A stretch of DNA of 64,000 bases from Actinomycetota bacterium (GTDB lineage: Bacteria; Actinomycetota; Thermoleophilia; Solirubrobacterales; Solirubrobacteraceae), in NCBI GenBank assembly GCA_005884115.1, contig VAXW01000005.1, forward strand, positions 1,138,670-1,202,669, read 5' to 3'. This document shows positions 56,051-63,799 of this stretch, one piece after another. Under the pieces are notes generated by a model, which worked only from the letters and a program-made list of their open reading frames with translations, did no database searches and had not been told where the DNA came from. The position numbers were made by a program, and so were the translations under genes. Within the stretch, counting starts at the first letter, position 1. Every line of letters begins with the position of its first letter.

Positions 56051-56506
56051 ATGGACCAGTCGAAGGTCGTCAAGTCGGAGGAGCAGTGGCGCGAACAGCT
56101 GACGCCTGCCCAGTACGAGATCCTGCGCAAGGCAGGCACCGAGCCTCCGTTTCAGGGCGAGTACGTCTACAACAAGGAGTCTGGTGACTATCGCTGTGCG
56201 GCCTGCGGAGCGATGCTTTTCGGTGCCGACACCAAGTTCGACTCGGGAACGGGGTGGCCGAGCTTCACCGAGCCCGCTGTCGCAGAGGCCGTCGAACTGC
56301 GCCCGGACAACAGTCTGCTGATGCGGCGCACGGAGGTGCGCTGCCGCAGGTGCGGAAGCCACCTCGGCCACGTGTTCGACGACGGTCCAGGCCCCACCGG
56401 TCAGCGATACTGCATCAACTCGCTGGCGCTGTCGTTCGATCCAGCCTCCTCGGCCGCAGGGGAGGAGAACGAGGACGTGGCAGAGCAGGCTCCGGGCGCC
56501 GCGTAG
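56051..56506 (+). CDS. msrB: peptide-methionine (R)-S-oxide reductase
   Basis: A 151-residue MsrB that repairs methionine-R-sulfoxide. Zinc cysteines 49, 52, 98, 101; catalytic Cys121 in RYCINSLAL; TKFDSGTGWPSF is the family signature. GTG 56045 is an alternative start. Divergent from the MFS exporter. The 20-residue acidic tail is variable. msrA lies 2.2 kb away. Confidence 0.94.
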   Translation: MDQSKVVKSEEQWREQLTPAQYEILRKAGTEPPFQGEYVYNKESGDYRCAACGAMLFGADTKFDSGTGWPSFTEPAVAEAVELRPDNSLLMRRTEVRCRRCGSHLGHVFDDGPGPTGQRYCINSLALSFDPASSAAGEENEDVAEQAPGAA

Positions 56507-56547
56507 AAGCCCCGGCGGCGCCGGTCGCGCGCCAGTAGCCTTCGGGC

Positions 56548-56865
56548 ATGATCATGTTCGAGCAGTCGCGGCGCCTGTCGGAGCCGCTGCACTGGGGAAG
56601 GCGCGAGAAGGCCGTCGTCGGGACGCTGCTGACCGTGCTCGTGCTCGCCCTCGCTGGCCTCGGGGCATACGCGCTGACCAGCGGCGCGCCCGCGCGCCGG
56701 GACTGCGTCGATGTGACCTTCGCGAGCACGCTCGGCGGCGCCCAGCTACACGCATGCGGCTCGCGGGCCCGGCGCATCTGCGCGTCGGGGGCTTTTCGCG
56801 GTCTCCGCCAGGAGCTGCGGGCGGCCTGCGAGCGCGCGAGCCTGCCGTTTCGGGCGCCCAACTAG
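56548..56865 (+). CDS. single-pass membrane protein, unknown
   Basis: A 105-residue protein: charged N-terminus, one hydrophobic helix (about 22-44), then an exported domain with three or four cysteines (RRDCVDV, HACGSRARRICASG, RAACERA). Probably an extracytoplasmic domain held by a signal anchor. No family recognised. Confidence 0.55.
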   Translation: MIMFEQSRRLSEPLHWGRREKAVVGTLLTVLVLALAGLGAYALTSGAPARRDCVDVTFASTLGGAQLHACGSRARRICASGAFRGLRQELRAACERASLPFRAPN

Positions 56866-57023
56866 CGATCTAGACAAATGTCGAAAGCCTGGCTGCAAGT
56901 CTTGGCCAGGGTGGCCCTACCCGCGCGGTCCCCGGGCGGATTTCATAACCCACGGCAGACCGTGCGCTTCGTCCGCATGCGCGGGGGGCGGCGTCGGAAG
57001 ACAAACGGCAGGAACGGAGGCAC

Positions 57024-58439
57024 ATGTCCTGGCAGGCGTACCCGAGCTGGCTTAACTCAGGAGACAATGCGTGGCAGATGACGGCGGCGACGCTCGTCGG
57101 GCTCATGAGCGTGCCCGGCCTCGCCGTCCTGTATGGCGGTGTGATGCAGAAGCGCTGGTCGGTGAACAGCATGATGCTGACGTTCGTCGCCTTCTGCCTG
57201 ACGCTGATCGCCTGGTGTCTGTGGGCCTTCAAGATGGGCTTCGGCAACCCCATCGCCCACAGCGGCTCGGGTGTGTTCGGCACCCACGGGTTCCTGGGAA
57301 CGATGTGGGGCGAAGGGGGAAGCGTCCTTGGCCATGTGGGAGAGCAGGGCCAGGCGCTGATCCCGTCGATCACGGAAGGACCGCCGTTCCACTTCCCGAC
57401 CGCGACGCTCGTTTACTTCCAGTTCGTGTTCGCGGCGATCACGCCGATCCTCGCGCTCGGCTCGGTCCTCGGGCGCGTCAACTTCAAGGCCTGGATCCCG
57501 TACGTGGTCGTATGGATCACGTTCGTGTACACCATCAACGCGTTCCTGATCTGGGGCGGCGGCTACTGGGCCGCGCACGGCGCCCTCGACTACTCGGGCG
57601 GCTATGTGATCCATCTCGCCGCGGGCGTCTCGGGCTTTGTGTTCGCGGCGGTGATCGGACCGCGCCTGCAGCGCGACCGCGAGGTCGACGCGCCCAACAA
57701 CCTGTTGATGGTGATGGCCGGCGCCGGTCTCCTGTGGCTCGGCTGGAACGGCTTCAACGGCGGCGACTCCTACTACGCCGGAGCCAACGCATCGGCCGCG
57801 GTCATAAACACCAACCTCTGCACGGCGGTGGCCGTGATGGTGTGGATCGCGTGGGACTACATCTTCCGCGACAAACCGTCGCTGATCGGCTCCGTCAACG
57901 GGATGATCACGGGCCTGGTCGCGATCACGCCGGCGGCGGGCTTCGTGAACGGCTACGGCGCGATCATCATCGGTGTCGTCGCCTCGACGCTGGTGTGGAT
58001 GGCGATTCGCTTCCTCAGCCGGGCACCGATGTTCCGCAATGTCGACGACACGCTCGGAGTGGTCTATACGCACGGGGTCGCGGGGCTCGTCGGCGGGCTG
58101 CTGGTCGGGTTCCTCGCGGAGCCGAGCATCGTTGAGTACATCGGCATAGGCGGTGCCTCCAACATCCCGGGCAAGGCCGGGGTGATTCATGGGAATTGGA
58201 CGCTGCTGCGCTGGCAGGCCGAGGCGGCCGGCTGGGTAATCGCCTACACGGGCGTCGCGACGTTCATCATCCTGAAGGTGATCGGCATCTTCGTGCCGTT
58301 GCGGCTCTCCGACGAGGAGCTGGAGATCGGCGATCACGCGATCCACGGCAACGAGGTTTACCCCTCGGACATACCCACGCTCGGCGGCGCCCACGCCCCG
58401 CACGCGTGGCAGCCCAGCGCTGCGCCTGCGGGCGCATAG
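57024..58439 (+). CDS. amt: ammonium transporter Amt
   Basis: A 471-residue Amt/Mep protein with 11 helices. Central-pore twin histidines are His197 (YVIHLAAG) and His350 (YTHGVAGL). GGAGG 5 nt before ATG 57024 fixes the start. An unusual 50-residue loop (about 73-122, GVFGTHGFLG...GEQGQALI) lies between early helices. No glnK or glnB gene is adjacent. The 158-nt upstream region shows no clear GlnR site. Confidence 0.93.
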   Translation: MSWQAYPSWLNSGDNAWQMTAATLVGLMSVPGLAVLYGGVMQKRWSVNSMMLTFVAFCLTLIAWCLWAFKMGFGNPIAHSGSGVFGTHGFLGTMWGEGGSVLGHVGEQGQALIPSITEGPPFHFPTATLVYFQFVFAAITPILALGSVLGRVNFKAWIPYVVVWITFVYTINAFLIWGGGYWAAHGALDYSGGYVIHLAAGVSGFVFAAVIGPRLQRDREVDAPNNLLMVMAGAGLLWLGWNGFNGGDSYYAGANASAAVINTNLCTAVAVMVWIAWDYIFRDKPSLIGSVNGMITGLVAITPAAGFVNGYGAIIIGVVASTLVWMAIRFLSRAPMFRNVDDTLGVVYTHGVAGLVGGLLVGFLAEPSIVEYIGIGGASNIPGKAGVIHGNWTLLRWQAEAAGWVIAYTGVATFIILKVIGIFVPLRLSDEELEIGDHAIHGNEVYPSDIPTLGGAHAPHAWQPSAAPAGA

Positions 58440-58501
58440 GGCAGGAAGCCCTAGGGTCCGGCGGCGTCTTCCTCCCGCTGACGCCTCCAGGGCCGGCAAC
58501 G

Positions 58502-58533
58502 ACCAGCGGCCCCGCTACGGCGGGGTCGCTGGT
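58502..58533 (+). terminator. terminator after amt
   Basis: ACCAGCGGCCCCGC and GCGGGGTCGCTGGT form 14 pairs with one G-T and a 4-nt loop. The 168 nt from here to msrA show no gene. Confidence 0.75.
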
Positions 58534-58701
58534 GTCACTCCCGCTCCGTAGGGCCCACGTCCCCGGTGCGGCACCCGGGTTTGCGCCGGCCGGGACCCGT
58601 CGCGGACGCGGGCGGCTGCGCAGCAGGCCGGCACCTCGCCAGGGAGGACGCCCCACGGGCGCAGCAGCACCGTGAGCGATGAGGCTTCGTGCTTGCCGCG
58701 A

Positions 58702-59355
58702 CTATGACGCGGGCGCGATGCCCACGGGGCAGCTGACCCCGGTGCCGCCCAGCCCGCAGTACCCGCCGGGGTTCTTGGCGAGGTACTGCTGGTGGTAGGC
58801 CTCGGCGTAGTAGAAGGGGCCGGCCTGCGCGATCTCGGTCGTGATCTCGCCGTGGCCAGCGGCGCGCAGCACGTCCTGGTACGCGGCACGCCAGTCCTCT
58901 GCGGCCGTGCGCTGCGACTCGTCGCCCCAGAAGATCGCGGAGCGGTACTGCGTGCCGACGTCGTTGCCCTGGCGCATCCCCTGGGTGGGGTCGTGGCCCT
59001 CCCAGAACAGCTTCAGCATCTGCTCGTAGTTGGTAGCGGCGCTGTCGAACGCGACGAGAACTGCCTCGGCATGACCGGTGCGCCCGCTGCAGACCTCCTC
59101 GTAGGTGGGGTTCGCGGTAAACCCGCCGGCGTAGCCTACGGCCGTCGTGTAGACACCTTGGGTCTGCCAGAAGAGGCGCTCCGCGCCCCAGAAGCAGCCC
59201 ATCCCGAATGTCGCCACAACCACACCGGTGGGGAACGGACCCTGGAGAGGCGTCCCCAGCACCTCGTGCCTGTCAGGAACCGGCATTTCCTGCGAGCGGC
59301 CGGGAAGAGCTGAGTCGGCGTCGACCTTGGCAGCTTGCTTGCGCGTGAACAGCAT
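58702..59355 (-). CDS. msrA: peptide-methionine (S)-S-oxide reductase
   Basis: A 217-residue MsrA. Catalytic Cys54 in [10 protein letters not shown], then [18 protein letters not shown] and [11 protein letters not shown]-terminal GYCGLGGTG...SCPVG holds resolving cysteines. Converging with amt. The first gene of a minus-strand string is the frameshifted nitroreductase, then the GNAT gene, then msrA. Confidence 0.94.
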   Translation of the reverse strand: MLFTRKQAAKVDADSALPGRSQEMPVPDRHEVLGTPLQGPFPTGVVVATFGMGCFWGAERLFWQTQGVYTTAVGYAGGFTANPTYEEVCSGRTGHAEAVLVAFDSAATNYEQMLKLFWEGHDPTQGMRQGNDVGTQYRSAIFWGDESQRTAAEDWRAAYQDVLRAAGHGEITTEIAQAGPFYYAEAYHQQYLAKNPGGYCGLGGTGVSCPVGIAPAS

Positions 59356-59368
59356 CGCCGGGCAAAGG

Positions 59369-59893
59369 CTAGACGATCGCGCGCCAGCGCCCGACCCAGT
59401 GCGCAAGCCCCGCGCGCTCGATGGTGTCGGAGTCGAACCGCATGCCCGTCTTCTCCAGCACGCGTCGCGACGCACGGTTGCTCACCGCCGCGAGCCCGAC
59501 GACCTCGCTGAACCCGAGCTCGCGTGCGCGCGTGATGGCCAGCGCCGACATCTCGGTCGCGTAGCCTCGGCCCCAGCGATCGGGTCGCACCGCGTACAGG
59601 AGCTCAACGCACGGGCGCCCCGCCAGCGCGGTCGCGCGCAGCCCGCCGCGTCCGACGAACAGGCCGCTGGCAGACTCGAAGAACACCCATGGGCCGAACG
59701 AGCGCCGTTGCCAGTGGCGAACGTCGGCGGCCAGCAGCTGCAGCGCGTCCGCTTCCGCTTGCTTGCGGCTGGTCACGCGCGGCCAAACAGCCGCCAGGAC
59801 TCCGGGGTCCGCGAACAGATCGACGTAGAAGCGTCGATGCTCCTGCCACGGCCGCTCGGCGCGCAGCCGCCTGACCCGAGGCGCCGCATGCAC
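59369..59893 (-). CDS. GNAT acetyltransferase (RimJ/RimL-like)
   Basis: A 174-residue GNAT protein. Acetyl-CoA binding region [16 protein letters not shown], then [18 protein letters not shown]. The RimL-like pattern suggests an N-terminal or small-molecule acetyltransferase. Starts at GTG 59893, 2 nt after the preceding gene. Confidence 0.82.
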   Translation of the reverse strand: MHAAPRVRRLRAERPWQEHRRFYVDLFADPGVLAAVWPRVTSRKQAEADALQLLAADVRHWQRRSFGPWVFFESASGLFVGRGGLRATALAGRPCVELLYAVRPDRWGRGYATEMSALAITRARELGFSEVVGLAAVSNRASRRVLEKTGMRFDSDTIERAGLAHWVGRWRAIV

Positions 59894-59895
59894 GC

Positions 59896-60329
59896 CTAGC
59901 TGGAGCCGGCGACGGGTTCTAGCACGAACACGGCGATGTCGCGTGCGGTGCGCTCGCGGTAGTGGTCGAAGCCCCCGAACAGCGCTTTGAACCGCGTCCA
60001 CAGCTGGGTGCGCTCGTCGCCGTCGGCGATGCGCGCGCGCACCTGCGTGCGCTTGCGGCCCACCTCGACCTCGGCCTCGGAGTTGGCCTTCAAGTTCAGC
60101 GACCAGGCGGGCTCGCGCTCGTTCCCGGCGTTGGAGCCGATCACGATAAGGCGGTCGCCGTCGGGTAGGTAAAGCACCGGCGCGGTCCGCCGCTGGCCCC
60201 AGCGCCGTCCGGTCGAGGTCAGCAGGAGCACGGGAGCGGGCGTCCGACTTTGCCCATCAGGCGGCCGCCGCTGGCACGGTAGAGGGGCACGTTGAGCTTC
60301 CCAACCAGCGTCAACCAACGATCGGGCAT
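59896..60329 (-). pseudogene. F420-type nitroreductase (DDN/PNPOx-like), frameshifted
   Basis: The N-terminal half reads MPDRWLTLVGKLNVPLYRASG..LMGKVGR in one frame, then stops at PLPCSC. The body (RTPAPVLLLTSTGRRWG, RTAPVLYLPDGDR, NAGNEREPAWSLNL) continues in the next frame. The break is near 60240-60255. One base restores a typical F420H2-dependent nitroreductase-family protein of about 143 residues. It could be a sequencing error, a real pseudogene, or translational frameshifting. The family implies F420 use (knowledge). Confidence 0.8.
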
Positions 60330-60434
60330 CGACGTCGACAGGCGCGAGTAAAGCCGTCGCTGAGCACCTCGCTAAGTATCTCATTCGCCCGCAGGCTCGA
60401 CCGGGGGGCCGAGGCCGAACGCTCGCGCCGGATA

Positions 60435-60440
60435 TAGGAT
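60435..60440 (+). promoter_or_regulatory. -10 element of the crotonase gene
   Basis: TAGGAT, exactly 6 nt before ATG 60447; likely leaderless. Confidence 0.5.
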
Positions 60441-60446
60441 CGGCGA

Positions 60447-61373
60447 ATGGCCGACAGGCCAAGCGTTCACTACGAGGTGACCGGCCGGATAGCGCGCCTC
60501 ACGCTGGACCGACCCGAGCGGGGCAACGCGATCACGCGCGAGATGATCGAGCAGCTGGCCGCCGGCGTGGAGCGTGCGGACCTGGACCCGGACGTGCATG
60601 TGCTGCTGCTCTCAGGCAATGGCAGCGGATTCTGCGGTGGCTATGACCTCGTCGAGAGCGCCGAGGGCATGGGCGGAGCGGGGCAGGCGGGCTCCCGAGG
60701 CTCGGAAGCGCCCGTCGGCTCTCCGCTGGATCCGGCAGTGATCGGCGCAAACCACGATCCTGCCCGCACATGGGACTCGATGCTCGACTACGCGATGATG
60801 AGCCGCAACGCCCGTGCGTTCATGAGCCTGTTCCACTGTGGCAAGCCCGTCGTGTGCAAGGTCCACGGTTTCTGCGTCGCAGGCGGCACCGATATGGCGC
60901 TGTGCTCTGACTTGCTGGTGATCGCGGCGGACGCCAAGATCGGCTATCCGCCAGCGCGCGTGTGGGGCTCCCCGACGACTGCGCTATGGGCGTACCGCAT
61001 CGGCGCTCAGCGCGCAAAGAGACTGCTTTTCACCGGCGACTCGCTGTCGGGGGCGGAGGCGGTTGAATGGGGCCTGGCGATCGACGCGCCCGCGCCCGAG
61101 GAGCTCGACGAGCGCACGGAGTCGCTGCTCTCGAGGATCGCTCGCCTGCCGCTCAACCAGCTGATGATGATGAAGCTGCTCGTCAACCAGAGCATGTATG
61201 CGCAAGGCCTGCACACGACGCAGGTGCTCGGCTCGGTTTTCGACGGCATCACCAGGCATACGTCGGAGGGCTACGCCTTCCAGCGACGCGCCGCCGAGGA
61301 TGGTTACCGGGAGGCGGTGCGGGCGCGGGATGAGCCCTTTGGAGACGCCGGGCGCTCGACGTTCAAAGGCTAG
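60447..61373 (+). CDS. crotonase/enoyl-CoA hydratase family protein
   Basis: A 308-residue crotonase. RIARLTLDRPERGNAIT, SGNGSGFCGGYDL (oxyanion hole) and KVHGFCVAGGTDMALCSDLL are family motifs. A long insertion (about 70-112, Gly/Ser-rich then DPARTWDSMLD) separates strands. The typical hydratase Glu pair is not obvious, so hydratase versus isomerase or hydrolase is undecided. A -10-like TAGGAT supports the start. Confidence 0.88.
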   Translation: MADRPSVHYEVTGRIARLTLDRPERGNAITREMIEQLAAGVERADLDPDVHVLLLSGNGSGFCGGYDLVESAEGMGGAGQAGSRGSEAPVGSPLDPAVIGANHDPARTWDSMLDYAMMSRNARAFMSLFHCGKPVVCKVHGFCVAGGTDMALCSDLLVIAADAKIGYPPARVWGSPTTALWAYRIGAQRAKRLLFTGDSLSGAEAVEWGLAIDAPAPEELDERTESLLSRIARLPLNQLMMMKLLVNQSMYAQGLHTTQVLGSVFDGITRHTSEGYAFQRRAAEDGYREAVRARDEPFGDAGRSTFKG

Positions 61374-61497
61374 AAGGCTCGCGGGACTCCCCGCCGCGCG
61401 GATACGAGCGGAGCCCGCCTGCGAGCCGGCGCTGCTCGCCGAGTGCTCTGAGCGTTTGCAACGCACGCCCTGCTGAGGTCTAGAATGGCGAGGTCGC

Positions 61498-61571
61498 GCG
61501 GATGTAGCTCAGTTGGCTAGAGCGTCGCCTTGCCATGGCGAAGGTCGTGGGTTCGAATCCCATCATCCGCT
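61498..61571 (+). tRNA. tRNA-Gly (anticodon GCC)
   Basis: A 74-nt cloverleaf: acceptor GCGGATG/CATCCGC, D-loop AGTTGGCTAGA, anticodon stem TCGCC/GGCGA with loop TTGCCAT, T-loop TTCGAAT, discriminator T. Followed by AAGAAAGGCC and repeat-rich sequence like that next to tRNA-Gln. Confidence 0.96.
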
Positions 61572-61627
61572 CTCAAGAAAGGCCTGCAAATCGGCTTCTT
61601 TGGTGCAGGTCGCTCAGGTGAGAAGGC

Positions 61628-61663
61628 TCCGGGATCGGGAATGGGTAACGCTCGTGGGTAACA
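61628..61663 (+). repeat. GGGTAAC direct repeat after tRNA-Gly
   Basis: GGGTAAC occurs twice (about 61644-61650 and 61655-61661). On the minus strand the segment encodes GVTHERYPFPI, similar to the ends of tyrosine integrases. It may be an integrase arm site or a 3' remnant. No duplicate of the tRNA-Gly 3' end was seen downstream within the window. Confidence 0.35.
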
Positions 61664-61731
61664 CCTGACCCTGATGCGTTGAGGGGCCCCCATTAGGCAG
61701 ACGATCTCGCCGGGAGGAGCCCGCCAGACCA

Positions 61732-62040
61732 TTGACCACCCGAGAGCGACAGCTCCTCACCGTTCCCCAGGTCGCCGAGCAGTTCCAGGTCACCGCACAG
61801 ACGATCCGCAACTGGATCGACGGCGGCGCGCTGCCGGCGGTACGCGTCGGCTGTGCGTTCCGCGTGCGAAGCGAGGACCTCGACGCTCTCCTTGAGCGCG
61901 CAAGTGCCGAAAGCAGGTCGCTCGCGACGCGCCGCGACGTCTGGACACCGACGACCAGCAGCCCCCGAAGGAGCTCTCAGCGGTCACGCGGGTCCGTGTG
62001 GGAGGGAGGCGACACCGACTTGCCGGCCAAGCGTCGCTGA
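61732..62040 (+). CDS. excisionase-like helix-turn-helix protein
   Basis: A 102-residue protein. The N-terminal 55 residues (LLTVPQVAEQFQVTAQTIRNWIDGGALPAVRVGCAFRVR, given here in parts) are an excisionase/MerR-type HTH followed by the typical DLDALLERA. The rest is Ser/Arg-rich without structure. TTG start; GGAGGAG about 13 nt upstream. Its position just after tRNA-Gly suggests a remnant of an integrated element or a recombination directionality factor. Confidence 0.7.
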   Translation: MTTRERQLLTVPQVAEQFQVTAQTIRNWIDGGALPAVRVGCAFRVRSEDLDALLERASAESRSLATRRDVWTPTTSSPRRSSQRSRGSVWEGGDTDLPAKRR

Positions 62041-62361
62041 GCTGCCCGCCGCGTGTATTCGACGCACCATTTGGTGCAACTGTGTGCCGCGATGCGGAGC
62101 GGTAGCGGAGCGAGCGGCAGGGATGCCTTTGGCGGTCGTCGAGGAGGATGGAGAGAGCCTGATGTCGGAGGTCGGTGAGCGGTGTTATGGACGACGTGCT
62201 GCGTGCGGGGCGAGTCCGGGAGCGGTCGGCGGTTAGCACCGGTGGCGTGATGCAGCGAGATGATGGGCGCTCGATCTCCGTGAGCGGAGTCCGAAGCGCC
62301 GCCGGCGCGCTCCTAGCCCGCGATGGTGTGGCGTCGGCGATGCGCGTCTTTCGACGAGACC
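62041..62361. other. gene-free segment after the excisionase-like gene
   Basis: No convincing gene: short open frames on both strands lack family motifs or ribosome-binding sites. Contains a GCACCA/TGGTGC palindrome at about 62066-62079. Probably eroded element sequence. Confidence 0.4.
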
Positions 62362-63477
62362 TCAACTTGCCTGGAACAGCGCGACTTCCCCGGTGATCCC
62401 CTTCAAGCGCACCTTGCCGGTCGGCCTCCACCGACGCCCGCGGGCCGCATCTCGGACCTCAGTAGTCGCAACAACGGCGTGAGCAGGCGCGACGGCCGTG
62501 ATGCGGCTCGCGAGATTCACCGGAGGCCCATACCAGTCGCCGGCGCGGTTGACGGCGATACCGCACGCAATCCCGGCTCGCAGCGACGGGAACTCGCCGC
62601 CTGCCCCCCGAGCACTCGCCACCAGCCGAAGGGCGGTGTCGACGATTGGCTCAGCCTCGTTGGAGACCAGCATGACGGCGTCGCCGATCGTCTTGATCAG
62701 CCGCACGGGCGGCTCCACAACGGCGCTAGTCATCTCCTCGAGCCGGGTTGCCAGGGCGCCGACGTCCTCGACATTCAAGCGCTGCCCGAGTTCGGTGAAG
62801 CCGACCAGGTCAGCGAAGCACACCACCACGCGACGGCTGCCCGGCATGCGCCCGGCGGCGAGCATGTCGGAGATGCCGGCCACGTCACTGCGTACCTGGT
62901 CGATCAGGTGAAGTCGCAAGATGTACTGCAGCAGGGGCCCCGTTAGCGGCAGGAGCTGGTCGGCGGCCTGGGTATTCAGCAGCGCCAGCTCCCACTCGTC
63001 AGCGGCGGTGGCCACGAACCTCCGCCCGAGCAGACCCCTGATGGCATCCGCGCCGCGAGAAAGGCCGCGGCCCAGAACCCGGCTCACGTCCAGCAGCTCG
63101 TCGTGCGGGAGCCCCGCGCCCAGCAGTCGACCGAGGAAGCGCGCGGCCTCCAGATCGTGGTCGGTAAACGCCGGATCGTCGGGATCGGGTCGCGCCAACC
63201 CCAGCGCGTGGCGAAAGTCGAGCAAGACATTCAGCGGGACTTGTGCAAGCTCCGCTAGCTGGCGCTGCGTGTACCTCCCTTCGCCTGTCATCACGCGCTC
63301 GACCCGAAGGGTCACGAGACGGTCCTCAGCGATCGCTCGCCGCACCTCATCGAGCGAGGCGCCGTCGGCGAACAGCTGCTCAAGCAAAGCGATCCGCGCC
63401 TCGCGCGCATCACCCTCGCATCCGTCGAGCAATCCTTCCGCTGCGAAATCGACGGGGCCCTCCCACCTACGACGCAT
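62362..63477 (-). CDS. Rv1264-like class III adenylate cyclase
   Basis: A 371-residue protein: an N-terminal regulatory domain (about 1-185) like the autoinhibitory pH-sensing domain of Rv1264, and a class III cyclase domain (about 200-370). Metal-binding Asp in VVCFADLVGFT, Lys in RLIKTIGDAVM, transition-state region PPVNLASRI. These residues suggest ATP as substrate and cAMP as product. ATG 63477 has TAGGAT 7 nt upstream (minus strand). A dyad with CGTAGTA overlaps the start codon, so BlaI might control it. Confidence 0.88.
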   Translation of the reverse strand: MRRRWEGPVDFAAEGLLDGCEGDAREARIALLEQLFADGASLDEVRRAIAEDRLVTLRVERVMTGEGRYTQRQLAELAQVPLNVLLDFRHALGLARPDPDDPAFTDHDLEAARFLGRLLGAGLPHDELLDVSRVLGRGLSRGADAIRGLLGRRFVATAADEWELALLNTQAADQLLPLTGPLLQYILRLHLIDQVRSDVAGISDMLAAGRMPGSRRVVVCFADLVGFTELGQRLNVEDVGALATRLEEMTSAVVEPPVRLIKTIGDAVMLVSNEAEPIVDTALRLVASARGAGGEFPSLRAGIACGIAVNRAGDWYGPPVNLASRITAVAPAHAVVATTEVRDAARGRRWRPTGKVRLKGITGEVALFQAS

Positions 63478-63485
63478 GCGTAGTA
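63468..63485. promoter_or_regulatory. near-palindrome over the cyclase start
   Basis: TACGACGCA and TGCGTAGTA are inverted 9-nt arms with one mismatch, overlapping ATG 63477. The CGTAGTA half matches the half-site of the blaI dyad. Confidence 0.5.
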
Positions 63486-63490
63486 TCCTA
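63485..63490 (-). promoter_or_regulatory. -10 element of the cyclase gene
   Basis: TAGGAT on the minus strand, 7 nt before ATG 63477. Confidence 0.5.
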
Positions 63491-63768
63491 ACGGATCCGC
63501 CGAAACCGGCGTCGGTCATCTCGGCGTGCGATCGCCCACTCCCGACGCACGTCGCAGGGCCGCTGCAGGTCAGCACCGAGCCAAGCTGGGCGGGCAAGCG
63601 GGCGCGCCGCGGGACTAGCTCCTGCGGCTTCGCGGACACTCGCGAGTGATCGCCCGCGCGATCCCTCTCGCATCTCGCCGCATATACCGCGAGGCTGCTG
63701 ACAGGGTCGGTAGCAGCCGCTGACGTAAAGGTGGGGCGCTTCGGTAGGGCCCTCGAGGCGGCGTGCAT

Positions 63769-63789
63769 TACTACGACCTAATCGTAGTA
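63769..63789. promoter_or_regulatory. BlaI-type operator before blaI
   Basis: Perfect 8-nt inverted arms TACTACGA (63769-63776) and TCGTAGTA (63782-63789) with a 5-nt spacer, overlapping the first bases of the -10 TAGTCT (63788-63793). Predicts autorepression. The remaining 63486-63768 intergenic stretch shows no gene. Confidence 0.75.
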
Positions 63790-63793
63790 GTCT
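63788..63793 (+). promoter_or_regulatory. -10 element of blaI
   Basis: TAGTCT, exactly 6 nt before GTG 63800, overlapping the operator. Confidence 0.55.
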
Positions 63794-63799
63794 GTGCTT

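Noticed and set aside
58534..58701. Possible riboswitch in the gap between amt and msrA
   Set aside because: GC-rich and able to fold, but no conserved core of a known class was recognised, and it lies downstream of both convergent genes.
61517..61732. Minus-strand frame ending in DDGIRTHDLRHGKATL
   Set aside because: Classic artefact: it reads through tRNA-Gly on the antisense strand and the tail derives from the tRNA.
62175..62396. 73-residue frame between excisionase-like gene and cyclase
   Set aside because: No ribosome-binding site or motif, and it runs into the cyclase 3' end.
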